From NCBI GenBank assembly GCA_003614735.1, contig KZ992653.1:1-23689 (forward strand): a DNA stretch of 23,689 bases, written 5' to 3'. The notes beneath the pieces are model-generated. The model saw only the letters and a program-made list of their open reading frames with translations. It was not told where the DNA came from and made no database searches. Positions 1-8,904 of the stretch are shown here, one piece after another (within the stretch, counting starts at the first letter, position 1; the number at the start of each line of letters is the position of its first letter). Both the position numbers and the translations under genes were made by a program. Source of the DNA: Thamnocephalis sphaerospora. Taxonomy: Eukaryota; Zoopagomycota; Zoopagomycetes; Zoopagales; Sigmoideomycetaceae.

Positions 1-716
1 GTCCAGCCTGGGTTTACGCCTCCGCGCACGTGCCAGATGTATCCATCCCATGCCGTACATGCCGAAATCAGCAATGAACTGAAGCGTGTACGGAATGTGC
101 GACTCGTAGACATGGAACGGGGTGCGCAGTACAGAGCCACCGCGAAGCAGCTCGGCGGCACGGCTCACTTGACCGGGATCTAGTGTAGCTATCCGCAACC
201 AAAAGACAGTTGCAAGTCAAGGATAGCAATAGACCTTGATCATGAGTGTGCGCTCCGGACAGTAGCCGTAGAATGGGATGGCACGCACTGGCAGCACGCC
301 GCCCACATAGCGCATCTTATAGCCGCCTTCTACCGTAGCACCGTGTCCATTGAGTGAGGCCACTGCTTCTTCCAGTGCAATTGCCAGACGATAGCAGTAT
401 GCTTCCACTGTTGTTGTGCGCGGCGCTGAGCATGCTGTACGCCATAGTTTGACCGACTGACCTTACCATAGAGCCTATCGCGCGGTCCGTCATAGGGGAG
501 AAAAAGGTAGGGCAGCGCCTGGTGAACATGCACGCAGACCCGTCGGCCGTCTGCACAGGTGCCGAATAGGCGCACCAGTGGCACGCTGCGAACGCTACGG
601 TATTCGTCCAGGCTCAACCGCGCAGGCACATCTAGCGGCGACGGTATGGTGCAATAGTGGTCAATATGCACCAGGCGACATGATAGCACTGGCTTGCGCG
701 TTGCCGGCTGTGTCAT
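1..716 (-). CDS. REV3: DNA polymerase zeta catalytic subunit, N-terminal part (partial)
   Basis: This is the 5' part of the catalytic subunit of translesion DNA polymerase zeta, a B-family polymerase that extends from damaged or mismatched ends. Seen: the ATG is at 716-714 and the exons are 716-467, 407-228 and 188-1, giving 206 codons before the window ends. Conserved N-terminal Rev3 blocks appear in order: VPLVRLFGTCADGRRVCVHV and LPYLFLPYDGP, then VLPVRAIPFYGY, then RAAELLRGGSVL, VYESHIPYTLQFIADF and YGMGWI. These match the N-terminal region that precedes the exonuclease and polymerase domains in the family, so the catalytic motifs lie outside the window. The first intron (466-408) is GT-AG. 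The second has no in-frame GT-AG solution and reads best as a 39-nt GC-AG intron (227-189); that boundary is uncertain. The gene is divergent from cyclophilin H. Confidence 0.9.
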
Positions 717-837
717 GGCAAAGTGTGGTGTGGTGTAAAGGCGAGAAGCATGGGCGAGTATGCTCGAGCGCGTCGCTTTGTTTTTGATTCACTCACCGCC
801 AGGCATCCTGTTCCATCGCTTTTGTACCCGCACCGCC
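717..837. promoter_or_regulatory. Short divergent promoter between REV3 and cyclophilin H
   Basis: Only 121 bp separate the REV3 ATG (- strand) from the preferred cyclophilin ATG (+ strand), so one compact region must hold both promoters and both 5' leaders. No clear TATA box is visible. It contains a GTGTGGTGTGGTG stretch near 723-735. Two upstream ATGs lie on the cyclophilin side: one at 750 out of frame, and one at 760 in frame with the cyclophilin. Confidence 0.6.
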
Positions 838-1648
838 ATGTCCAACGCTCTGCCGATTGTCTTCTTTGACGTGTCCATTGGCAATCAGCCGATTGGCCGG
901 CTCAAGTTTGAGCTGTTTGCGGACAAGTGTCCCAAGACGGCCGAGAACTTTCGGCAGCTGTGTACGGGTGAATTCAAGTATGATGCAACGAGCGTGCGGC
1001 AGCAGCGGCCATAGCAGCGCGTCTGCTGACGCGATCCAACGTTGGCGGTGGTGTGTTGTACGCGTAGAAAGAATGGCGTGCCGCAAGGCTACAAAGGCTG
1101 CACCTTTCACCGGTAAATGCGCGCAGGCAGTCTGCGGAAAAGCGCGCTCCCGTCGGCTGACTCTGTCATTGCTTACCTATGGCAGTATCATCAAGGACTT
1201 TATGGTTCAAGGCGGAGACTTTCTCAAGGTAAGCACTGATATGTGCCGCAGCTCGCTAAGGTGTGCTAACATGTTCGTCTACATCGTCATCTGCAGGGCG
1301 ATGGCACCGGTAGCATGAGCATTTACGGCATGGAGTTTCCCGATGAGAATCTGACCCTGTGCCATGAAGGGCCCGGGCTGCTCTCAATGGTAGGCGGTTA
1401 GCCCGTAAGTGCATATGCGATAATGCAGAGGCTCACTACAGCGGCTGCAGGCCAACAGCGGCAAGGACACCAACGGCTGCCAATTTTTCATCACTTGCCA
1501 GCGATGCGACTTTTTGGACGGCAAGCACGTCGTGTTTGGTCGGCTACTGGACGATGGCATGCTGACGCTGCGCAAGATGGAGAACGTGCCCACAGTCAAC
1601 GATGTGCCCAAACTGCCCGTGGTCATCACCGAGTGCGGCGAAATGTAG
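838..1648 (+). CDS. PPIH: Cyclophilin H-type peptidyl-prolyl cis-trans isomerase
   Basis: This peptidyl-prolyl isomerase resembles cyclophilin H (USA-CyP), which in other eukaryotes binds Prp4/Prp3 of the U4/U6.U5 tri-snRNP. Exons: 838-977, 1068-1112, 1186-1228, 1297-1389 and 1451-1648; all introns are GT-AG and the product is 172 aa (human PPIH has 177). Seen: IVFFDVSIG near the start, [24 protein letters not shown] with the catalytic Arg, [34 protein letters not shown] and the C-terminal CGEM. The VFFDVSIG start, the GEFKKNGVP insert and the CGEM end favour the H type over cyclophilin A. The cyclosporin-contacting Trp of the family ([11 protein letters not shown]) is Phe here ([12 protein letters not shown]). 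The 838 start fits family length. An in-frame ATG at 760 would add 26 hydrophobic and basic residues. Confidence 0.93.
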
Positions 1649-1895
1649 GCGCGTGTGCAGCAGTGCTGTTTATAAAGATTGCCACCGTTAGCTGGTACGA
1701 AACAACGCGTGGCCAATGGCTTGGGGTATGGAAATGGTGCATTGCCGCCAGGCAGACAAACACGGAGGATAGCGGCTGGGCGTCAGCGGGACAAGCGGGC
1801 GGAACAGAGGCGACGCCGGCCACAACGCTGCACTTTTGCAGAGCATGCCACCACGCACGCGCTTTTTCGCGGTATGAACAGAGCCAGCGTGGTCG
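1649..1895. other. Convergent 3' intergenic spacer (cyclophilin / malic enzyme)
   Basis: This 247-bp spacer lies between two converging genes and must hold both 3' ends. It has a TTTATAAAG motif at about 1669-1677, which could act as an A-rich 3' processing element for the cyclophilin. A canonical AATAAA is absent on both strands. No coding signal was recognised. Confidence 0.5.
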
Positions 1896-3889
1896 TTAGA
1901 TGTGATAGCTGGTCGTTGTCGTCGTCGGCGATGCTGTTGTAGCCTTGACCGCGGGCGAGGCATCGCCGGTGCACTGCGGTCCGCTGTAGACTGGCTCCCA
2001 CATGTGCGAGCGCACATAGTCGAGCAGCGCCTCGTCACCGGCTGCCACCACCGCCTTGACTTCTTCCGAGGTGGCCAGCTCCTCGTTCACGGCACAGCGG
2101 ATGGTAGCTGCGGCCACCTGTGCGCTCACGGCACGGATGCGCTGAATGCGCGGGTACAGATCGCCCTGTCCGCGCTCTTCGTCGGTGAGCGCACCGGCCA
2201 GCGCACGTGCCGACTCATAGATCATGCTGTCGGTGATGCGTGACGGCTGTGCCAGCACCGCACCCAGACCCAGGCCCGGGAAGATGTACATGTTGTTGCC
2301 CTGGCCAGGCACGCGCAGCTCTCCCGTTTCCGGAACGGTGTAGGGCGGAAATGCCGTGCCAGATGCGAAAATGACGCGGTACTCGGAGTGCTCCATGGCC
2401 GTGGCAAAGTCACACTCGGCATTGACCGCCGGATTAGACAGCGGGAAGATGATGGGATTTCGATTCAGCTCGGCCATGCGTGCAATCACCTCGCCGGTGA
2501 AGACGTTCGGCTGGGAGCTGAGACCAACGAGCGCGGTCGGCTTCACCGCCTCGATCACCTCGTTGAGTGTGCGGTACTGCTGGCCCTCGTTGTCGTCGCG
2601 GGCAAAGTAGACCTTGTGGGCAGCCAGGCGGTCGCCACGGTCCAGGGTGATCAGGCCCTTGCTGTCCACCAGCCAGAAGCGCCGCTTCGCCTCCTCCTCC
2701 GACAGACCGCCCGCAGCGCGGAAATGCTCTGCCAGCTGCTTGGCCACGCCGACGCCAGCACTGCCCGCGCCAAAGAACAGCACACGGTGCTCGGAGATTG
2801 GCCGGCCCACCTGCTCGATGGCGTTGATGAAGCCGCTTAGCACCACGGCACCTGTGCCCTGAATGTCGTCGTTGAACGAGAGATACTGGTTGCGATGGCG
2901 GTCCAGCAGCTCGAACGCGTGCTCCGAGGAAAAGTCCTCAAACTGGATGAGCATGCGTGGGAAGCGGCGATTCAGGCTGGCCAGCACCTCGGCGACAATC
3001 GGGTAGAACTGGTCGTCCTCGGGGCGCTTGTGGCGCACGCCCATGTACAGGGCATCGTCCAGATACCGCTGCGTGTTGGTGCCGAGGTCCAGGCAGATGG
3101 GCAGGACACGGCGCGGGTCGAGACCGGCGGCCGCCACGTACAGCTGCAGCTTGCCGACCGGAATTCCCATGCCGTTCACACCCAGGTCACCAAGACCGAG
3201 AATGCGCGAGCCGTCGGTGATGACGCAGATCTGCGGGTCGTCCGGCAGGGCGGCGCGGTAGTTGTCAAGGATTTGGCCGAGATTGGGCAGGTCCTCTGCG
3301 CGCAGGAAGAGACCGTCGGGTGTGCCGGACGCCGCCAGGAAGGGGTAGACATTAGAGTACTCGAGGCATGCGGTGCCAACGGTGGGCGTGTAGATGAGGG
3401 GGCAGATTTCCTGTTGGCAAGGTTAGCATGGCCATGATATGCGCCATAGACAGCAGCAGCAGCAGTGTACTTGCCTCCAGGTTCTCGAGCAGCAGCGAGT
3501 AAAAGAGACGAACGTTGGTGTTGCGCAGGTTGGACAAAAAGACGTACTTGTTGAGCGGCTCAGACTGGCGGCGCAGATGTGCCAGCGCACGTTCCCGCTG
3601 CGCCTCGATAGACTCGACTGCAGCTGGCGTCAGGCCGGTCAGGTGGTGAGCCTGGCGTACAGGCACCGGAGTTGCCGAACCTAGACGCCGCGGATGGATG
3701 AGCATACAAGGACGGATACAGAGCGTATACACTGCCAACAGGCATCGTTGCCTGCTCTCTCGACACTGGTCGGTAGCCACGCTTACCCATGTTGTCAAAG
3801 GTGGTGCAGACCGCCTGCTGAGCCTGCTTCACCAGTGCGACATGCTCTCCGTTGGTGTGACGGGTCGTAATTTGGTCGTTGGGCGACAT
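1896..3889 (-). CDS. Malic enzyme (malate dehydrogenase, decarboxylating)
   Basis: This enzyme oxidatively decarboxylates L-malate to pyruvate and CO2 while reducing NAD(P)+. In fungi it supplies NADPH or links the TCA cycle to pyruvate. Exons: 3889-3787, 3680-3475 and 3410-1896; 607 aa, normal for the family. Seen: substrate-binding IYTPTVGTACLEYS with the catalytic Tyr near residue 110, DGSRILGLGDLG, GMGIPVGKLQLY with the catalytic Lys near 190, metal ligands in QFEDF (E261, D262) and FNDDIQGTG (D285), the Rossmann motif FFGAGSAGVG near 315-324, the GLSSQPNVFTGEVI block, and IIFPLSNP. The second intron (3474-3411) is GC-AG with donor GAG|gcaagt, required to give ENLEEICPLIYTP in frame. The N-terminus lacks an obvious mitochondrial presequence, so a cytosolic enzyme is likely. 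Cofactor preference cannot be fixed by eye. The first in-frame ATG is the one at 3889. Confidence 0.95.
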
Positions 3890-4221
3890 GGTGATGAGAT
3901 TGCGTAGCAAATTGCACTGTGCGAAAGAAGGAAGACGTGTTGACGTCGTTTCTACCGAATACTTTCAAGTACGCACACGGGAGAACTGGCGCGCGCTAGT
4001 GAGCAGCTGGATAGAGAGGGTGCTAGCCACGAGTCCAGACGACGCACGAAGGTGTCCTTTTAAGCGGCTGCGCACAAGCAGGCCAGCGCGTCGCGCCCTT
4101 TTCCCCGTCACACGTGTACAAACCAGGGCGCGGTGCCCCACATGCCGTTCGCGGCACGGGGATCCAATCACGCTGCACCAGAACAGCGTCGCACCTCCGT
4201 GAGCGCGTGCCGTTTGCTATT

Positions 4222-4419
4222 ATGGCGGCCATGCTTGGCTCTGAGCGACCGATGAAGATCATCTCATACGCTGGCGGCGACAACACGCGCCGTAAGCCGA
4301 CCACCATCGGAGTGTCCGCATGCAGTATTCGGGTCTTTTCGGATCTAGCAGTACGATCAGCGTTTTGTCGTGGCGCACATGGGCCGGCATCGGCACCTTT
4401 GCCTACTTGTTTGCAGTAG
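4222..4419 (+). CDS. Small hypothetical ORF (weak)
   Basis: This is a 65-codon open frame from the ATG at 4222 to the TAG at 4417-4419. It begins MAAMLGSERPMKIISYAGGD. The product is not recognised. A GTAAGC donor-like site at 4292 and an acceptor-like CTAG at 4345-4348 would delimit a 57-nt intron of the size common in this window, and removing it keeps the frame. Several splice combinations were tried by eye and none gave a longer recognisable protein. It could be a short gene, a first exon or chance. Confidence 0.15.
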   Translation: MAAMLGSERPMKIISYAGGDNTRRKPTTIGVSACSIRVFSDLAVRSAFCRGAHGPASAPLPTCLQ

Positions 4420-4449
4420 CGGCACGCGCAAGCAGTGGCACCGCAGGGT

Positions 4450-4815
4450 ATGTGTGCGCACATGCAGCTGATGATGCATAGGCGAACGCGCTGTGTAATG
4501 GCCGCGCTCTGCTTTGTGGTGTGCCTTGTACTGTGCATAGCGATCAGTAGCCAAACGCGATCCGACGAGATGGCAGGCGATGTTCACGTGTCAGTGCCAT
4601 CAAAAAAGGCCATGGGCCTGTTGGCTAGCTACCAAGACAGCTCGTGCGGCAACAGCCGTCCTCGCCAGACGCAACAGAATACCCGTCACGACGGCGGGGC
4701 AGCAGTCATTGCAGCAAAAGGGATCGATAACCACTTGCGATATCTAGGTGCAGGATGCCTAAAGCATCGCTTGCGGCGAGTTCGCGTGGAGAGCGGCTGG
4801 CAAGCTACCTGCTGA
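4450..4815 (+). CDS. Small hypothetical ORF with one hydrophobic segment (weak)
   Basis: This is a 121-codon open frame from the ATG at 4450 to the stop at 4813-4815. Near its start it has a basic stretch (MMHRRTRC) followed by a hydrophobic run (AALCFVVCLVLCIAI), the pattern of a signal anchor. The rest is polar and unlike any family I recognise. Codon use and context give no support, and it may be chance within a promoter-bearing spacer. Confidence 0.15.
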   Translation: MCAHMQLMMHRRTRCVMAALCFVVCLVLCIAISSQTRSDEMAGDVHVSVPSKKAMGLLASYQDSSCGNSRPRQTQQNTRHDGGAAVIAAKGIDNHLRYLGAGCLKHRLRRVRVESGWQATC

Positions 4816-5024
4816 TCCGTCACGTGGCCACTGCGCACGTCATCACCGGTGGCAACGCTTTATCTCTGGGGCAACGACGAGTGCCTGGCCCCTGCGCGGC
4901 GCAACCGTTTTCTATCTCGCTTCTCTCTCTCTGTCTCTCGCCCCTTAGCGCAGTCTAGCGTGTATAGTGTTGCCAAGATACAGGCTTGTTCTTTTGCCAA
5001 CGCTGCACACGCCACGCTTGCGAC

Positions 5025-5742
5025 ATGGTGATCATACTGGGCGACGAGCCGGCGTCAGCAGGCCAGTTTCGTCTGATGCTGGTGGAAGGCATTCGCGGTG
5101 GTAGGTGGCGCAGCGTTGCGGCTACACCCGTCGGCGGTGGGCAAGACGACCGGCCAGATAGACTGACAATTTTGGTGCGCGCGTGACGGCTCGTGAATCC
5201 TACACAGGCATCGTCGCACCTCGGATCCGGTAGGTTGCTGCTGGCAAGGAGAAAAACCGCACAACGAGCGGCCTATCGAATGAGCGCTCACACTGCTGCG
5301 GTTGCTACGTTGCAGGCGCGTGGTAGAAATCACCGGTGACGAGCAGGGTGCCAGCGTGGTGGATGCGCGCGATGTTGGCGCGGGCAATAGCGACCAGAAC
5401 GGCTATGAAACCAAGGAGGGCCGTCTTTCCGCTGATCAAACACAGACGCTGCTGAGACGCGTGCGCAATGATATTAGCAATCTGCCGCGGCTTGAGCAGC
5501 ACCAGTTTACCGATGATCTGTACGAACAGGACACACGTCTCGAGTTTACGGACGGGGACCAGTTTTGGGTCAACGGTGCTCCGGAAGGATGCGCCTACCA
5601 GCCGCCCAACGAGCAGCAGGAGCAGATCTTTACCAGTGCGGTCAAGCAAACGTTTGCCGATCTGGCCGGCTATGTAAAACAGATTGGCGAGCAGCACGCA
5701 AACGAGCCGACGTTCAAGGCTGCTCTGCTGGGACTTGCGTAA
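5025..5742 (+). CDS. Hypothetical protein, three exons with a 22-nt middle exon
   Basis: The family is not recognised. Exons are 5025-5100, 5208-5229 and 5316-5742 (525 nt, 174 aa). Both donors are gtaggt and the acceptors are ACACAG and TTGCAG. The 22-nt middle exon links the outer frames exactly, giving GQFRLMLVEGIRGGIVAPRI then RRVVEITGDEQGASVV. Seen: a short N-terminal half with a hydrophobic beta-like start (MVIILGD), an acidic and polar linker around residues 45-65, and a C-terminal half with DLYEQDTRLEFTDGDQFWV and an amphipathic tail (QIFTSAVKQTFADLAGYVKQ). There is no signal peptide or membrane segment, so a soluble intracellular protein is likely. Ignoring the splice sites and reading straight on ends at 5186 and gives a poorer protein. 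The long coherent last exon makes a real gene likely; the exact 5' structure is less certain. Confidence 0.6.
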
Positions 5743-6812
5743 TGATAGATGACACGCTTTGAGCACACAGTAAACCCGTGATTGACACGCCATCTTGAGC
5801 TTGAGGCACTGTCCGAGAGAATGCTTGGGCGTCAGGGTAAACGCGAGCACGAGCATGGGCGTGAACACAGTGCGCGTTTCCAAAACGCGCGAGAACGCTA
5901 GATTCGAGAACCTGTCCCGTGTCCGTGTTGCACCAAGCATTTGCCCTTGGACTGCCGCAATAGCAATGGCGGCTGCTGGCACTAGGCCATCTGGTGTCGA
6001 TGGAAATAAGTGGCGTTACATTGTACGCCTGCAACCGAGATTGTATATCTATTCCACTGCTGTAGATGGCGTACTTTGCCGCCAGATAATCTTGTCTCAA
6101 TGCGCAGAGCATTCTCTAGAGCCACACGTGGAACCAACGTTCAGCGCCAGCAGCGCATCTGCAGGTGCACCCGACGATGGCACCTGCTCATCGCAGCTTG
6201 ACGTGCACGTAGCACCCGACTACCGCGAGCACGCCACTATTTTGGGATGGCAGGTCGCGTAATCTGGTGCAATCCCTCCGCATGCTTAGACTCGAGTCTA
6301 GCCCCATTTCCGGAGGGGCTTTCTGTCGGCATAACTTCCATACGCGTTTGGCGACGCACAGACACACGGCCAATCGATGGGTACGGATAGCAGTAACGTG
6401 CTCTGACCAGTATGAATTGGCATAGACGCCGCCGGGTATATTTGCAAAGGTGGCTTGGACGCCGCTCTGACCGCTCGCCATCTGCGGATACAGCACACGT
6501 GAATTGCTGCATACGCGACCATAGCGTGGTATGATCATCATATTGAGCCAGCATGTTTGGTTGCACGTCGCTCCAACAGTGTTGTAGCACCATGCTACCG
6601 TACGCCGCCGAAAATGGCGGCTTTTGGCGGCTAGCACCGTTGATTGTCCTAGCCAAAGGCGCAGCTGCGGGCTAGAGCATGTCAGGCGCCTACGCCGAAG
6701 CAGCTGCTAGCTATGAAGGTCGTCGCCACATCTGCAAACAAGGCTTTGTTCTCACGACTATTGCCGTGTCTTCGCGCCACTCCCACCCTTCTATCTTGTT
6801 TGTTTCATCAAC
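5743..6812. other. Intergenic region upstream of the first P450, no convincing gene
   Basis: This 1.07-kb stretch lies between the stop of the 174-aa gene and the first P450 start. It holds one weak + strand ORF (listed separately). On the - strand, overlapping frames between about 6190 and 6660 are open but lack a good ATG and any recognised motif. Nothing here resembles a known family. The last 60 bp before the P450 ATG are pyrimidine-rich (CTTCTATCTTGTTTGTTTC), like the leader of the second P450. Confidence 0.45.
5966..6262 (+). CDS. Small hypothetical ORF (weak)
   Basis: This is a 98-codon open frame from an ATG at 5966 to the TAA at 6260-6262. It begins MAAAGTRPSGVDGNKWRYIV and ends HATILGWQVA. 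No motif, signal or membrane segment was recognised. The frame stays open upstream of 5966 without a better start. It could be a short protein, a leftover exon or chance. Confidence 0.15.
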   Translation: MAAAGTRPSGVDGNKWRYIVRLQPRLYIYSTAVDGVLCRQIILSQCAEHSLEPHVEPTFSASSASAGAPDDGTCSSQLDVHVAPDYREHATILGWQVA

Positions 6813-8904
6813 ATGTACGGCCTGCTTGAATTATCTGGTGCAAGCACCGAGATTTTGCTGGTGGCAGCTGGTGCGCTGGTTGCCTACAAGGTTGTTGGTT
6901 CGGGATAGCCGGCCCATCCTGCTGTCACTTATGCTGGTGCAATCCATTCTACTGCGCCAGGTGGCAAAAGCGCTGAACGCACCGCTAGCACATGTTCCCG
7001 GACCATGGTATAGCAGGTTCACCGAACTGGTGCACACCGTCAGCATTGCACAAGGCAAAGCGTGGTCAGACGTAATTGAGCTGCATCGCACCTACGGACC
7101 CATCGTGCGTCTGGGTAGGTGCACCATCCGTCGCAACCACACTGCCAGCAGCGCTGACGGATCAAACCATCAGGACCAAACAGGATCAGCGTAACAGACG
7201 TGGCCAGCCTGGAGACTGTTCTCGGTGCAAATGGCTTCCACAAGGGAGAAATCTACCAGGCGTTTATCTTTGCGCGCCAAAACAACATCGTGTCTACAAG
7301 GTGCGTCGTCGTCTGCCGTGCCGCACGGGTGCGCGCGACTCACGCCAGCCGTGCCTGTACAGCGATCCAGTAGCACACAAGAGACTTGTGAGTGCTGCGG
7401 CGTTTCTGCAAACAGGCACGCGCTCACATGATGCAACATGTAGAAAAAAATGATGGCACCAGTCTTTTCCACCGTCTCTGTGCAGAAACTGGAGCCGCTG
7501 ATTCTGGATGTGGGCGTTCAAAAAGTTGTGAATATCCTCGAAAAGAGCAGCGCCGACGGCACACCAGTGGACATGTTCAAGCTCATGATGCATATGACTC
7601 TAGACATCATCAGCACCATCGCATTCGGCGGCTCTTTTAACCTACTCGAGTCTGAGAGCGTTCCAATTATGGGCTGGCTTCACAGCACCACAATGCTGGG
7701 TATTGGTGTAGGTCTTTTGGGGAATGCAGACGCAGAATTCATTTGCATGGCTCACGCGCTGCTACTTTCACCGTCGCAGAGGACCCTGTTTGGCAACACG
7801 CTTGCGCCAATGATTTTCCGCAAGTATCAGCGCGAATACGAAATGTTTATCGAGGTAGGGCGCTGGCCTGCTGCAGCGCACCGTTGTTTTTGCGCTCACC
7901 TCAGCGCTGCTACAGCACACGATAGACATGATTGAAAGGCGTCGCAAACAGAAAGACCCGCCCAAAGACATTCTGCAGGCGCTGATCGAGGCTGTCGACG
8001 AAGACACTGGCATGGGACTCTCAACGGAGGAAATAGCCTCAAATGCCTTTATTCTAATGTGGGTAGATGACTGATGGCAGCATTGCACATAGTCGCTCAT
8101 CTCGGTTGTATGCTCGTCTATTGCAAACAGCATTGCTGGCTCGGACACGACGGCACTTTCGATGGTCTGGTACGAAAAGATAGATGGGAGGTCGCAGGCA
8201 CATTTTAACAATCCTTGTCGCTGTTTAGGGGAGTTATCCTGCTGCTAACTCATCCCGAATGTATGAAATGCCTGGTGAGCGAGATTGACGAGGCGATTCC
8301 CTCGATCGGCGAGCCCATTACACACGCCAAAGTCCAGAATCTGCCGTATCTCAATGCAATTCTGCAAGAGACACTGCGTCTGCGCTGTCCAGCTGGCGTC
8401 GACCTGCCACGTAAAGTGTCGCCCCAGGGCGCTAATCTGTGCAATCTCTTCATCCCGGGTGGAGTAAGTGGCTCGTAATGCTAGCCACTGCCCAGTCACC
8501 ATTCGCTAATGTTTACGGACAGACGGAGATTACCCTACTATACAACACAATCATGCAGGACGAGCGCAACTTTGACAATCCAAACACGTTCGCTCCAGAT
8601 CGTTGGCTAGCGTCGCCGGAGGAGGTCAGCGAGACGAAGCGCGCGTTCCTTCCCTTCAGTGCTGGGCCGCGTGTGTGTCTGGGTCGCGCGTAAGTCCAGC
8701 GTATACACGACTTGTCATGCACCGTCTGACGTGCTCTTGTCGTCCAGCCTGGCCTGGATGGAGCTGCGTGTGACCATGGCAACATTGCTGCGCAAGTTTG
8801 AGTTTGAACTGGTTCCGAACCAGGATCTACGTCCAGTATCACGTCTCGCGCTCGAACCAGCGGATGGAAAGGCCATGGTCATGGTCACCAAACGCACAGT
8901 ATAG
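6813..8904 (+). CDS. Cytochrome P450 monooxygenase (tandem copy 1)
   Basis: This is a membrane-anchored microsomal P450, a heme-thiolate monooxygenase that takes electrons from NADPH-P450 reductase; the substrate is unknown. Eleven exons: 6813-6890, 6961-7114, 7174-7300, 7363-7387, 7444-7707, 7780-7854, 7916-8058, 8131-8169, 8229-8463, 8523-8689 and 8748-8904 (1,464 nt, 487 aa). All introns are GT-AG, 56-72 nt. Seen: an N-terminal hydrophobic anchor (EILLVAAGALVAY), the hinge HVPGPW (37-42), the I-helix oxygen-activation motif AGSDTT (291-296), the K-helix ExxR (ETLR, 349-352), the APDRW meander, and the heme loop FSAGPRVCLGRA with the ligand Cys432. Every essential P450 motif is intact. It is paralogous to the gene at 9780, and exon 4 is a 25-nt microexon. 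An ATTAAA lies just after the stop. I cannot assign a CYP family. Confidence 0.95.

Larger units (their letters stand above)
3890..5024. other. Intergenic region with no convincing gene
   Basis: This 1.1-kb stretch lies between the start of malic enzyme (- strand) and the start of the 174-aa gene (+ strand), so it should carry two promoters. Two small ORFs within it are listed separately at low confidence. A pyrimidine-rich tract at about 4908-4946 (repeated CT, then CCCCTTAG) lies 80-115 bp upstream of the ATG at 5025. It looks like a fungal CT-rich promoter element. No tRNA A/B boxes were seen. Confidence 0.5.

Noticed and set aside
1669-1677. TTTATAAAG as a TATA box
   Set aside because: It lies in a convergent 3' spacer where no gene starts, so a promoter role is unlikely.
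5025-5186. F-actin capping protein alpha suggested by GGRWRS in the unspliced frame
   Set aside because: The motif lies within what reads as an intron (gtaggt to ACACAG), and no other capping-protein block is present.
5305-5982. 225-codon open frame antisense to the 174-aa gene
   Set aside because: It is mostly the mirror of the coherent last exon on the + strand and shows no motif of its own.
6188-6656. Overlapping - strand frames of about 140-150 codons
   Set aside because: No good ATG, no recognised motif, and two frames equally open; too weak to call a gene or a pseudogene.
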